Shown: positions 5,627 to 12,945 of the stretch, in pieces
Numbering within the stretch: position 1 is the stretch's first letter
Layout of the letters: the number at the start of each line of letters is the position of its first letter
Assembly: GCA_035633215.1 (NCBI GenBank)
Contig: DASQFI010000052.1
Location: 1-30,760 of the forward strand
Reading direction: 5' to 3'
DNA length: 30,760 nucleotides
From: DASQFI01 sp035633215
Lineage (GTDB): Bacteria > Acidobacteriota > Vicinamibacteria > Vicinamibacterales > SCN-69-37
Notes under the pieces: generated by a model
Told to the model about the DNA's origin: nothing
Seen by the model: the letters and a program-made list of their open reading frames with translations, nothing else
Databases searched by the model: none
Translations under genes and position numbers: made by a program

Positions 5627-8494
5627 ATGCACGCTGCCGCTCGTCAGCTTCGTCCGCTCTTCCAGGTGGCCTTGCCCGTGGTGGTCGCCGTGGTGCTGGT
5701 GTGTCTGGCCGTGCTGAACATGGCGCTGGTCAAGACGTGGCCGGGCGAGCCGGAAGACGGTGTGCTGTGGCAGGAGGTCGGCGGCGCCACGGTTGCCTGG
5801 GAGGTCGCGCTCGGTTCGGCCGCGCACCGCGCCGGAATCCGCAGGGGCGACCTGTTGTGGAGGCTGAACGACGAGGAGATCAAGAGCCCAGCCGACGTCG
5901 AAGCCGCGCTCCATGCCGCGTCCGCCGGCCAGCCATTCAAGTACGCCGTCACGCGCGAGAAAGTCGAGCAGCCATTCGTCGTCGAGCTCCAGCCGATGCC
6001 GACGCTGCGTGAAGGCCTGTATTACTCGCTGGCGCTCGTCGGCGTGCTTTCGATCATCGTCGGGTCGTCGGTGCGGCTGCGCCGGCCGAACGATCCGGCG
6101 ACGCTGCACTTTTTCTGGCTCACGGTCGCGTTCTTCGGCGTGCTGGCGTTCTCGCCGAGCGGGCGCTACGACCGGCTCGACTACTTCTTCGACTGGGCGG
6201 ATGCCATCGCGCGCTTCGCCCTGCCGCCGCTCTTCCTCCACTTTGCGTTTGTCTTCCCCGATCGGCCGACTCCGTGGGCGAAGAGCGATGCGGGCCGGGC
6301 GGTGATTCCTGCGTTCTACCTGCCGGCCCTCCTGCTGGCTTTCGTCCGCATCGTCGCGTTTGCCGACGGGCTCCGGGGCTCGCAGTCGTCGGTGCTGTTG
6401 CAGCGCATCGAGACGGCGTCGCTCGTGTACCTCGCGCTGTGCCTGCTCGGCGGACTGGCCGTGATGCTCCGCGCCCTCGCTCGGCTGCGGTCGGTGACGG
6501 CGCGGCGGCAGCTTCGGTGGATCGTCTGGGGCTCGTCGGTCGGGGCGCTGCCCTTCGTGATGCTCTATCTCGTTCCGTTCCTCTTCGGGTGGTCGCTGCC
6601 GTTCTCGGAGTACACGGCCGTGCTGCTCGGCTGTATCCCTCTGGCGTTCGCCTCGGCCATCGTCCGGTACCGGCTGATGGACATCGAGGTGATCATCAAG
6701 AAGGCGCTGGTCGTCACGACGGTCGTGGTGGTGCTCATCGCGATCTACGCCGGGACGTTTGCTCTCGTCGGCTTCCTGCCGGGCGCCGATCAGAGCCGCC
6801 AGTTCTGGGCGATGCTCGCGACGCTCATCGTCGCGCTCGTCGCGCCGTGGCTGAAAAACGCGATTCAAGCCGGCCTTGATCGTCTCTACTACCGCGACCG
6901 GTACGACTACCGCCGGGCGCTGATGAGCTTCGCGCGCGATCTCAACAGCGACCTCGATCTCGAACGGCTCACCTCCCGGCTCGTCGAACGGGTCTCCGAG
7001 ACGCTCGGCGTCGAGCAGATGGCGCTCTTCATGCCCGATCCGCGCGCCGAGGCGCGCCGATTCACCGCGGTGGCGTCGACGGGATTCACGAGCGCCGCGC
7101 CCGGCATCGAAGCCGGCTCGATGCTCGGCGCCCGGCTCATCGACGGACAGGCGGCCGTCCTCGACGATCCGCTGCCGATGCGGCGGCTGCTCGGCGACGA
7201 GTCCGCGGCGTGGCGTGAAGTTGGCCTGACCTGTTTCGTGCCGTGCGTCGCCAAGGATGCGACGATCGCCGTGCTGGCGGCCGGCCGGCGGCAGCACGGC
7301 GAGCCACTCAACAGCGAGGACCTGGTGCTCGTGAACGCCGTCGCGGGGCAGGCGGCGACGGCGATCGAGAACGCGCGTTTGTACGGCGAACTGCGCGGGA
7401 AGGCCGACGAGATCGAACGCCTCCGCCAGTTCGGCGACAGCGTCGTCGAATCGCTGTCGGACGGGCTGGTCGTCGTCGATCTCGAGGATCGCGTGCTCCG
7501 GTGGAACCGGCGCGTCGAATCGCTCGTCGGCGTCGAACGCGTTCGCGCGGTGGGCCGCCGGCTGGCCGCGCTGTTCAGCCGATCATTCGTGGACACGCTC
7601 GTCGCGGTGCGGCGCGAGTCGCCGGGGGGGACGCAGCTCTATCGCGTGCCGCTCACGACCGGTCAGGGGGAGTCGAAGCGCGATCTCCTCGTCAACCTCG
7701 CGGTCGCGCCGTTCCAGACCCCCGAGGGCGGACAGGCCGGCTGGATCATCGTGCTCGAGGACGTCACCGATCGCGCGAATCTCGAGGAGCAGCTTCGACT
7801 CTCCGAGAAGATGGCGGCCATCGGCCTCCTCGCGGCCGGCGTGGCGCACGAAGTCAACACGCCGCTCACGGGCATCTCGAGCTTCACACAGCTCCTGCTC
7901 GAGCGATCCGATCCCGGCGATCCGCGGACGGCGCTGCTCGAGAAGATCGAGCGCCAGACGTTCCGCGCCGCCAAGATCGTCAGCAGCCTGCTCAATCTCG
8001 CCCGGCCGACCGGCGGCGATGCCGGACCCGTGGACGTGAACGTCGTCATCGGTGACGTGCTGTCGCTCCTGGAGCATCAGTTCAAGATGGGCAAGATTCA
8101 ATTGCGAAGGGACCTCGCGGAGACGCCGGTGGTCGTGCGCGGCGTCGAATACAAGCTCCAGCAGGTGTTCCTGAACCTGTTCCTGAACGCGCGCGACGCC
8201 ATGCCCAAGGGCGGGTGGGTCTCGGTCACGACGCGCGTGGACGGATCGGAGGCGATGGTCGAGGTCGCCGATACCGGCGCCGGCATTCCGTCCGAGCACC
8301 TCACGCGCATCTACGACCCGTTCTTCACGACGAAACCCGAAGGCGGCGGCACCGGCCTCGGGCTCTCGGTCACGTACGGCATTGTCCAGGAGCACGGCGG
8401 TCGGCTGTCGTGCGAAAGCGACGTCGGTCAGGGCACGCGCTTCAGGCTCGTCCTGCCGCTCGTGGAGCCGGCGGTCGTGGGAGGCCAGTTATGA
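5627..8494 (+). CDS. Membrane histidine kinase with PDZ, GAF and PAS domains
   Basis: 955-aa sensor kinase that autophosphorylates on His and passes phosphate to the adjacent NtrC-type regulator. In order: one TM helix (about 14-34); a PDZ-like domain (about 50-118; SAAHRAGIRRGDLLWRLND); some eight further hydrophobic segments up to about 405; GAF (about 430-590); PAS (about 605-720); HisKA with GVAHEVNTPLTGIS and phospho-acceptor His741; and HATPase_c with N-box FLNARDAM, VADTGAGIP and GGGTGLGLS. All catalytic boxes are intact. A PDZ ahead of a multi-TM region suggests that an envelope protein or peptide end is part of the signal. The ATG at 5627 is preferred over GTG 5573 because the latter only adds repeat-encoded residues; neither has a good Shine-Dalgarno sequence. 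Its stop overlaps the regulator start (ATGA). Confidence 0.9.
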   Translation: MHAAARQLRPLFQVALPVVVAVVLVCLAVLNMALVKTWPGEPEDGVLWQEVGGATVAWEVALGSAAHRAGIRRGDLLWRLNDEEIKSPADVEAALHAASAGQPFKYAVTREKVEQPFVVELQPMPTLREGLYYSLALVGVLSIIVGSSVRLRRPNDPATLHFFWLTVAFFGVLAFSPSGRYDRLDYFFDWADAIARFALPPLFLHFAFVFPDRPTPWAKSDAGRAVIPAFYLPALLLAFVRIVAFADGLRGSQSSVLLQRIETASLVYLALCLLGGLAVMLRALARLRSVTARRQLRWIVWGSSVGALPFVMLYLVPFLFGWSLPFSEYTAVLLGCIPLAFASAIVRYRLMDIEVIIKKALVVTTVVVVLIAIYAGTFALVGFLPGADQSRQFWAMLATLIVALVAPWLKNAIQAGLDRLYYRDRYDYRRALMSFARDLNSDLDLERLTSRLVERVSETLGVEQMALFMPDPRAEARRFTAVASTGFTSAAPGIEAGSMLGARLIDGQAAVLDDPLPMRRLLGDESAAWREVGLTCFVPCVAKDATIAVLAAGRRQHGEPLNSEDLVLVNAVAGQAATAIENARLYGELRGKADEIERLRQFGDSVVESLSDGLVVVDLEDRVLRWNRRVESLVGVERVRAVGRRLAALFSRSFVDTLVAVRRESPGGTQLYRVPLTTGQGESKRDLLVNLAVAPFQTPEGGQAGWIIVLEDVTDRANLEEQLRLSEKMAAIGLLAAGVAHEVNTPLTGISSFTQLLLERSDPGDPRTALLEKIERQTFRAAKIVSSLLNLARPTGGDAGPVDVNVVIGDVLSLLEHQFKMGKIQLRRDLAETPVVVRGVEYKLQQVFLNLFLNARDAMPKGGWVSVTTRVDGSEAMVEVADTGAGIPSEHLTRIYDPFFTTKPEGGGTGLGLSVTYGIVQEHGGRLSCESDVGQGTRFRLVLPLVEPAVVGGQL

Positions 8495-9942
8495 AGGGCA
8501 TCATCCTCGTCATCGACGACGAGGAGATCATCCGGGAAGCGCTCGAAGCCCTGCTCGTCGTCGAGGGTTACCAGGTCGAGACGGCCGCCACCGGCGAACA
8601 GGGGCTCGACGCGCTCGCCAGCCGCCAGGTGGACGCGGTCCTGCTCGATCTCATGCTGCCCGACCGCAACGGGCTCGACGTCCTCGACGAGATCCGGCGG
8701 CTGGACGACGAGCTGCCGGTCGTGATGATCACGGCGTACGGCACGATCGAAAGCGCCATTGCCGCGACGAAGCTCGGGGCGTTTCACTACGTCGCCAAGC
8801 CGTTCAAGAACGACGACGTCCTGGCGGTCCTTCGCAACGCGACCGAGCGCCGGCGGCTCGTACGCGAGAACCGCGAGCTGCGCGACCGGCTGCGATCGGA
8901 CTCGCACCGCTTCGACGAGATTATCGGCGGCAGCCCGAAGATGAAATCGGTCTACGACCTCATCTCGCGGGCGGCGCCGAGCCGGACGACCGTCCTGGTG
9001 CAGGGCAGCAGCGGCACCGGCAAGGAGCTCGTCGCGCGCGCGTTCCACCGGCGTTCGGCGCGCGCCGACAAGCCGTTCATCACCGTCAACTCGGGCAGCC
9101 TGCCGTTTGACCTCCTCGAATCGAACCTCTTCGGCCACGTCAAGGGCGCGTTCACCGGCGCCGTGTATCCGAAGAAAGGCCTCTTCGAGCTGGCCGACAA
9201 GGGCACCATCTTCTTCGACGAGATCGGCAACATCCCGCTCGACACGCAGGCCAAGCTGCTGCGCGTCATCCAGGAGCGCGAGTTCATGCGGCTCGGCGGC
9301 GTCGAGACGATCAAGGTCGACGTGCGGATCATCGCGGCCACCAACGTCAACCTGCGCGACCTGATGGGGGAGAACAAGTTCCGCGAGGACCTGTTCTACC
9401 GGCTGAACGTCATCACGCTGCAGCTGCCGACGCTGCGCGAGCGCAAGGAAGACATTCCGCTCCTCGTCCAGCACTTCCTCGACAAGTACAGCGAAGAGAG
9501 CCGCAAAGGCGGGCTGATTCTGACGCCGGAGGCCATGGACCGGCTGATGTCGTACGACTGGCCGGGGAACGTCCGCGAGCTCGAGAACGTCATCGAGCGC
9601 GCGGTCGTCCTGTCAGGCGAGCGCGAGATCGGCCCTGACTTGATTCCCGATCACGTCAGCGCCAATCCGGTCTTCGAAGTACCCGAGGTCGTCATTCCCG
9701 CCGACGGCATCCACTTCCGCGAAGTCATCATCGGCCACGAGCGGCGCTACATCGAGGCCGCGCTCGAAGCCGCGGGCGGCGTGCAAAAAAAGGCCGCCGA
9801 GCTGCTCCACATCAAACCGACCACGCTGAACGAGATGATCAAGCGCTACGATATCCGGCCGCGGCGACGAAAGGCCAGCAGCGGCGGCACCGATCCGGAT
9901 TCGGCTGAGCTCGGGCCTGACGCGCTGCCGGGCGACGGGTAA
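8491..9942 (+). CDS. NtrC-family sigma-54 response regulator
   Basis: 483-aa cytoplasmic regulator that remodels sigma-54 RNA polymerase when phosphorylated. The receiver domain (about 3-115) has the acidic pair Asp9/Asp10, phospho-acceptor Asp53 (LLDLMLPD), the MITAYGT switch and Lys of AKPFK. The AAA+ domain (about 145-380) has Walker A GSSGTGKE (Lys178), the sigma-54 loop GAFTGA (219-224), Walker B FFDE (Asp243) and the FREDLFYRLNV arginine-finger region. The C-terminal Fis-type helix-turn-helix (GGVQKKAAELLHIKPTTLNEMI) binds the enhancer. The start is the ATG overlapping the kinase stop, with GGGAGG at 8479-8484. It is translationally coupled to the kinase, so the two form a dedicated pair. 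The targets are not shown; the EPS locus nearby is a candidate. Confidence 0.93.
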   Translation: MKGIILVIDDEEIIREALEALLVVEGYQVETAATGEQGLDALASRQVDAVLLDLMLPDRNGLDVLDEIRRLDDELPVVMITAYGTIESAIAATKLGAFHYVAKPFKNDDVLAVLRNATERRRLVRENRELRDRLRSDSHRFDEIIGGSPKMKSVYDLISRAAPSRTTVLVQGSSGTGKELVARAFHRRSARADKPFITVNSGSLPFDLLESNLFGHVKGAFTGAVYPKKGLFELADKGTIFFDEIGNIPLDTQAKLLRVIQEREFMRLGGVETIKVDVRIIAATNVNLRDLMGENKFREDLFYRLNVITLQLPTLRERKEDIPLLVQHFLDKYSEESRKGGLILTPEAMDRLMSYDWPGNVRELENVIERAVVLSGEREIGPDLIPDHVSANPVFEVPEVVIPADGIHFREVIIGHERRYIEAALEAAGGVQKKAAELLHIKPTTLNEMIKRYDIRPRRRKASSGGTDPDSAELGPDALPGDG

Positions 9943-9944
9943 AC

Positions 9945-10020
9945 GTGAAGGAAGTGAAGGGGTGAAGATCATGAAGGCAAGCGCTTGTCTTCACGGTCTT
10001 CACCCCTTCACTCCCTTCAT
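9945..10020. terminator. 76-bp near-perfect palindrome between convergent genes
   Basis: Arms 9945-9968 and 9997-10020 pair over 24 bp with one mismatch and one G-T; 16 bp (9953-9968 with 9997-10012) are perfect. The inner part (9969-9996) also pairs with few exceptions down to AAGCGCTT at the centre, so nearly the whole gap is self-complementary. The arms are built from GTGAAGG-like units. It fills the space between the response regulator (stop 9942) and the convergent activator (stop 10022). A bidirectional terminator is the simplest role; there is no T-run. Confidence 0.6.
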
Positions 10021-10021
10021 G

Positions 10022-11170
10022 TTAGACCCCCGCGTGTTCCCGCGCGGGCGCGGGCTCCTGGAGCGGCGCGGTGCGGAAGCGCTGGAACGGCAGATGGCAG
10101 TCGTGCTTCCGAAGAAAGCTGAGGAAGCGCTTGTAGTCCTCGTTCGGCATGTTGAACAGCCGCACCAGCAGCCGGTAGTTGCCGTTCGTGCTCTCGAGCC
10201 CGAGGTGGATGATCCGGCGCAGATCGGCGCGCGTGAGATCCCTGGACTTGAACGCGGGGAAGACCGCCGACCAGAACGACTCGCCGCCGTTCAGCATCTG
10301 CCCAGCCAGCTCGTCGGCCCGGGAGGCGGCGCCCGGCTCGAGCCCCTCGAGGCGGCCGAGGCGCGCCAGCGTCGACGCCGCGTCGCCGCGGATGACCTCG
10401 ACGGGCAGATCGCGGGCCGTCATCGGCCGCCCGCCGGCCTTGAGCACGACCCGTTCTATGACGTTCTTCAATTCGCGGACATTGCCCGGCCAGCGGTACC
10501 CGACGAGCGCGGTCATCGCGTCCGTCGTGATCTCGGGGACCATCACGTTGTGGATGCGGCAGTACCAGTCGAGGTAGTAGGCGGAGAGCAGCGGAATGTC
10601 ATCGGTGCGCTGGCGCAGCGGCGGGATCACCAGCCGGATCACGTTGAGGCGAAAGTAAAGATCCTCGCGGAAGGCGCCCGACGCGATGTGGTTGGCCAGG
10701 TCCCGGTTGGTCGCCGTGATGAGCCTGACGTCCACGCGCCGGTGTGGCCGGTCCGACCCGACCCGCTGAATCTCGCCTGACTCGAGGAACCGCAGGAGCA
10801 CGACCTGCATCCGCGTGCTCATTTCGCCCACTTCGTCCAGAAAGACGGTCCCGGTCGAGGCCGATTCGAGCAGGCCTGGCTTGTCCTTGTAGGCGCCCGT
10901 AAAGCTGCCACGCACGTGGCCGAAGAGCTCTGATTCGAGCAGCGAATCGGGCAATCCGGCACAGTTCAAGGTGACGAGCGGGGCGCGGACGCGCGGGCTG
11001 CGCTCATGGATCAGTCGGGCCACGACCTCTTTGCCGACTCCAGTTTCTCCTGTAATCAGGACCTTCGCGTCGGACCGCGCGGCGCACTCGAGATCGAATT
11101 CGAGCGCACGCATCGACTCGCTGCGGCCGATGAGCCGCAGCGGCCTGTCAAATGCACTTGGTGTGGACAC
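10022..11170 (-). CDS. PspF-like sigma-54 activator without receiver domain (paralogue 1)
   Basis: 382-aa activator with almost nothing ahead of the AAA+ domain. Walker A GETGVGKE (41-48, Lys47), a GSFTGA variant of the GAFTGA sigma-54 loop (88-93), Walker B VFLDE (Asp112), LITATNRDL and FREDLYFRLNV are present. Lacking a receiver or PAS domain, it must be controlled by abundance or a partner protein. The C-terminal domain (about 290-365) is unusual: it opens with GESFWSAVFPAF and ends in GNYRLLVRLFNMPNEDYKRF...FLRKHDCHLPF. The second part matches the spacing of a Fis-type helix-turn-helix without its usual residues. The start is GTG at 11170 with GGAGG ten bases upstream. A sigma-54 promoter lies upstream, so it is itself sigma-54-controlled. 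Downstream of paralogue 2 on the same strand. Confidence 0.88.
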   Translation of the reverse strand: MSTPSAFDRPLRLIGRSESMRALEFDLECAARSDAKVLITGETGVGKEVVARLIHERSPRVRAPLVTLNCAGLPDSLLESELFGHVRGSFTGAYKDKPGLLESASTGTVFLDEVGEMSTRMQVVLLRFLESGEIQRVGSDRPHRRVDVRLITATNRDLANHIASGAFREDLYFRLNVIRLVIPPLRQRTDDIPLLSAYYLDWYCRIHNVMVPEITTDAMTALVGYRWPGNVRELKNVIERVVLKAGGRPMTARDLPVEVIRGDAASTLARLGRLEGLEPGAASRADELAGQMLNGGESFWSAVFPAFKSRDLTRADLRRIIHLGLESTNGNYRLLVRLFNMPNEDYKRFLSFLRKHDCHLPFQRFRTAPLQEPAPAREHAGV

Positions 11171-11246
11171 TTCTTGCGGGCCTCCGGGCGGGAAGTCAGC
11201 CGACGATCCTTAGACCGGTACCGTCGGCAAAAGTTTCGTGCGCTGC

Positions 11247-11262
11247 TGCAACCTTCGTGCCT
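11247..11262 (-). promoter_or_regulatory. Sigma-54 (-24/-12) promoter of activator paralogue 1
   Basis: Read on the minus strand, 11262 to 11247 is AGGCACGAAGGTTGCA. Against the consensus TGGCACG-N4-TTGCA only the first base differs. GG (11261-11260) and GC (11249-11248) are separated by exactly 10 bp. It predicts a start near 11236 and a leader of about 65 bases to the GTG at 11170. Confidence 0.7.
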
Positions 11263-11301
11263 CGGCGGAATCGTGCGATCGGCGTACGGTTGACACCCGA
11301 G

Positions 11302-11340
11302 ACACCACACTTTGAAGCGAAGGTGTGAAGTTGTTACAAC
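11302..11340. promoter_or_regulatory. Dyad symmetries upstream of the sigma-54 promoter, possible enhancer sites
   Basis: GTTGT-T-ACAAC (11330-11340) is a perfect dyad and CACAC (11306-11310) pairs with GTGTG (11323-11327). They lie about 65-105 bp upstream of the predicted start at about 11236, where enhancer sites for sigma-54 activators usually occur. The rest of the 211-bp gap 11171-11381 shows nothing else. Confidence 0.3.
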
Positions 11341-11381
11341 GACGGCCACCAGGTTGCTGCGGTTTTCAGCAGCCTGCGAGT

Positions 11382-12533
11382 CTAGGTGGCTTTGGCGAAC
11401 GGTCGGACCGGTTGCGGTCCGTGGAGACGCGCAGGCGCCGCGCGGAACCGCTGGAACGGCAGATGGCAGTCGTGTTTCCTGAGAAAGCTCAAGAACCGCT
11501 TGTAGTCCTCGGACGGCATGTTGAACTGCTGGACGAGCAGCCGGTAATTACCGTTCGTGCTCTCGAGCCCCATCTGGATGATCCGACGGAGGTCGGTGCG
11601 CGTCAGGTCGCGCGACATGAAAATCGGGAACACCGCCGACCAGAAGGACTCGCCGTGCTCGAGCATCAGCGTCGCGAGCTCTTCGGCGCGGGTGTTCCGC
11701 TGTGCCGCGTCGCCGTGGCCGTTGACCGCGTGCGCCGCCTGGACCGCGACCGAGCGCACGACGTCGGGCGGCAGATCGCCATGGCGAATCAGCTGTCCGC
11801 CGGTCTTCAGGATGATCCGCTCGACGACGTTCTTGAGCTCGCGGATGTTGCCTGGCCAGCGATAGGCCATCAACGCGTCCATGGCGTCCGAAGACACCTC
11901 GGAAGCGGTGGCCTTGTGCTGCTTGCCGTAGTAGTTGAGGTAGTAGTTGATGAGCAGCGGGATGTCTTCCGTGCGCTCCCGCAGCGGCGGGATGATCAGC
12001 CGGATGACGTTCAAGCGGAAATACAGGTCTTCGCGGAAGACGCCGGACGCGATCGCGGCCGCAAGATCGGAGTTGGTGGCCGTGATGAGCCGGACGTTCA
12101 CGCGGGTGTGCGACCGATCCGCGCCGATGCGCTGGATTTCGCCCGATTCGAGGAATCGCAGGAGCACCACCTGCATGCGGGTGCTCATCTCGCCCACTTC
12201 GTCCAGAAAGACCGTCCCGTTCGGGGCCGATTCGAGGAGCCCGGGCTTGTCGCGGTACGCACCCGTGAAGCTGCCGCGCACGTGCCCGAAGAGCTCCGAT
12301 TCGAGCAGCGAGTCCGGGAGTCCGGCGCAGTTGAGCGTGACGAGCGGCGCCGACGCGCGCGCGCTTCGCTGATGGATCAGTCGCGCGACGACTTCCTTGC
12401 CGACTCCCGTTTCGCCCGTGACGAGGACCTTGGCATCGGAGCGGGCAGCGCACTCGAGATCCGCTTCGAGTGTGCGGATCGCGTCACTGCGGCCGATGAG
12501 GCGCACTTCCGGTTGTCTTGCGGGAGCGGACAA
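11382..12533 (-). CDS. PspF-like sigma-54 activator without receiver domain (paralogue 2)
   Basis: 383-aa close paralogue of the gene at 10022-11170, with the same domain order: a very short N-terminus, AAA+ with Walker A GETGVGKE, loop GSFTGA, Walker B VFLDE, FREDLYFRLNV and WPGNIRELKNV, then the same C-terminal domain (GESFWSAVFPIFMSRDLTR...GNYRLLVQQFNMPSEDYKRF...FLRKHDCHLPF). The paralogues are most alike in the AAA+ core and the last 80 residues and differ in the linker between (about 270-300), which suggests tandem duplication with linker drift. The start is most likely TTG at 12533: GGAGG lies 11 bases upstream at 12549-12545 and the paralogue alignment begins there. A rare start at wide spacing suggests low translation. 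It may be co-transcribed with paralogue 1, which also has its own promoter. Confidence 0.86.
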   Translation of the reverse strand: MSAPARQPEVRLIGRSDAIRTLEADLECAARSDAKVLVTGETGVGKEVVARLIHQRSARASAPLVTLNCAGLPDSLLESELFGHVRGSFTGAYRDKPGLLESAPNGTVFLDEVGEMSTRMQVVLLRFLESGEIQRIGADRSHTRVNVRLITATNSDLAAAIASGVFREDLYFRLNVIRLIIPPLRERTEDIPLLINYYLNYYGKQHKATASEVSSDAMDALMAYRWPGNIRELKNVVERIILKTGGQLIRHGDLPPDVVRSVAVQAAHAVNGHGDAAQRNTRAEELATLMLEHGESFWSAVFPIFMSRDLTRTDLRRIIQMGLESTNGNYRLLVQQFNMPSEDYKRFLSFLRKHDCHLPFQRFRAAPARLHGPQPVRPFAKAT

Positions 12534-12660
12534 GATGACACTAACCTCCGTGAGGTATGGGCTCAGTCGAGCCCCAGGGCGACTTTTTTCTGAGGCACGC
12601 GATACTACAGGGAACCCGCCACCCCGTCAACGACGAGTCTTGTAATAGGCTGGCAATGGC

Positions 12661-12689
12661 CTTAAATTCAGGAACTTACAAACTTTCAA
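12661..12689 (-). promoter_or_regulatory. Candidate sigma-70 promoter for activator paralogue 2
   Basis: On the minus strand TTGAAA (12689-12684, 5 of 6) and TTTAAG (12666-12661, 4 of 6) are separated by 17 bp inside a stretch of only 45% GC (54 of 120 bases at 12661-12780). It would give a leader of about 120 bases containing the 6-bp hairpin at 12559-12574. On the plus strand TTGTAA (12640-12645) and TTAAAT (12662-12667), 16 bp apart, form a weaker overlapping promoter towards the EPS operon. Confidence 0.4.
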
Positions 12690-12740
12690 TCCCGTAATCA
12701 GTGGCCGGCGGGTAGCCTTTCCACTCCCTGACGAAAACAA

Positions 12741-12827
12741 AAAGTCTTACCCAGCTAAGACTTTCTTCGCCGTAAATCACCCGCAGACGCACTTTTCGGG
12801 TGACTAGTTTCTGGCTCTCGAAGCCAG
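12741..12827 (+). other. Cluster of three perfect stem-loops in the leader of the EPS operon
   Basis: AAAGTCTTA/TAAGACTTT (12741-12749 and 12756-12764), TCACCCG/CGGGTGA (12777-12783 and 12797-12803) and CTGGCT/AGCCAG (12811-12816 and 12822-12827) follow one another in the 412-bp divergent gap 12534-12945. They could form a structured leader RNA for the plus-strand operon. Alternatively, on the minus strand the first hairpin is followed by TTTTTGTTTT, which resembles an intrinsic terminator. I recognise no known riboswitch. The rest of the gap shows only the promoter candidates above. Confidence 0.35.
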
Positions 12828-12945
12828 TTCCGCCCTGCAAGCGCCCGCCTATCAACGAAATAGCGGACTTCTCGTCGTGAGCCCGCGCTACGGTGGCTCG
12901 TTTGCAGCTATGGGCTGCCTCGCTTGCCAGAGGCAGGCTTGCATC

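Noticed and set aside
5624..7297. 557-codon minus-strand ORF opposite the histidine kinase
   Set aside because: Low-complexity Arg/Glu/His-rich product, antisense to a kinase with complete motifs.
12559..12589. 6-bp GC hairpin followed by TTTTTT on the plus strand, terminator-like
   Set aside because: The T-run begins nine bases after the stem and no plus-strand gene ends upstream. It lies in the leader of the minus-strand activator.
12703..12716. GG-N10-GC sigma-54-like motif on the plus strand before paralogue 3
   Set aside because: Spacing is right, but three conserved bases of the -24/-12 consensus differ, and in GC-rich DNA this skeleton is common by chance.
12811..12827. T-arm-like hairpin (5-bp stem, TTCGAGA loop, minus strand) suggesting a tRNA
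   Set aside because: The conserved G53-C61 pair is reversed and no acceptor, D-arm or anticodon arm fits the flanks.
12661..12830. Possible c-di-GMP (GEMM) riboswitch upstream of the EPS operon
   Set aside because: GGTAGCC occurs, but the CGCAAAGC core and the paired partner helix of the class are missing on both strands.
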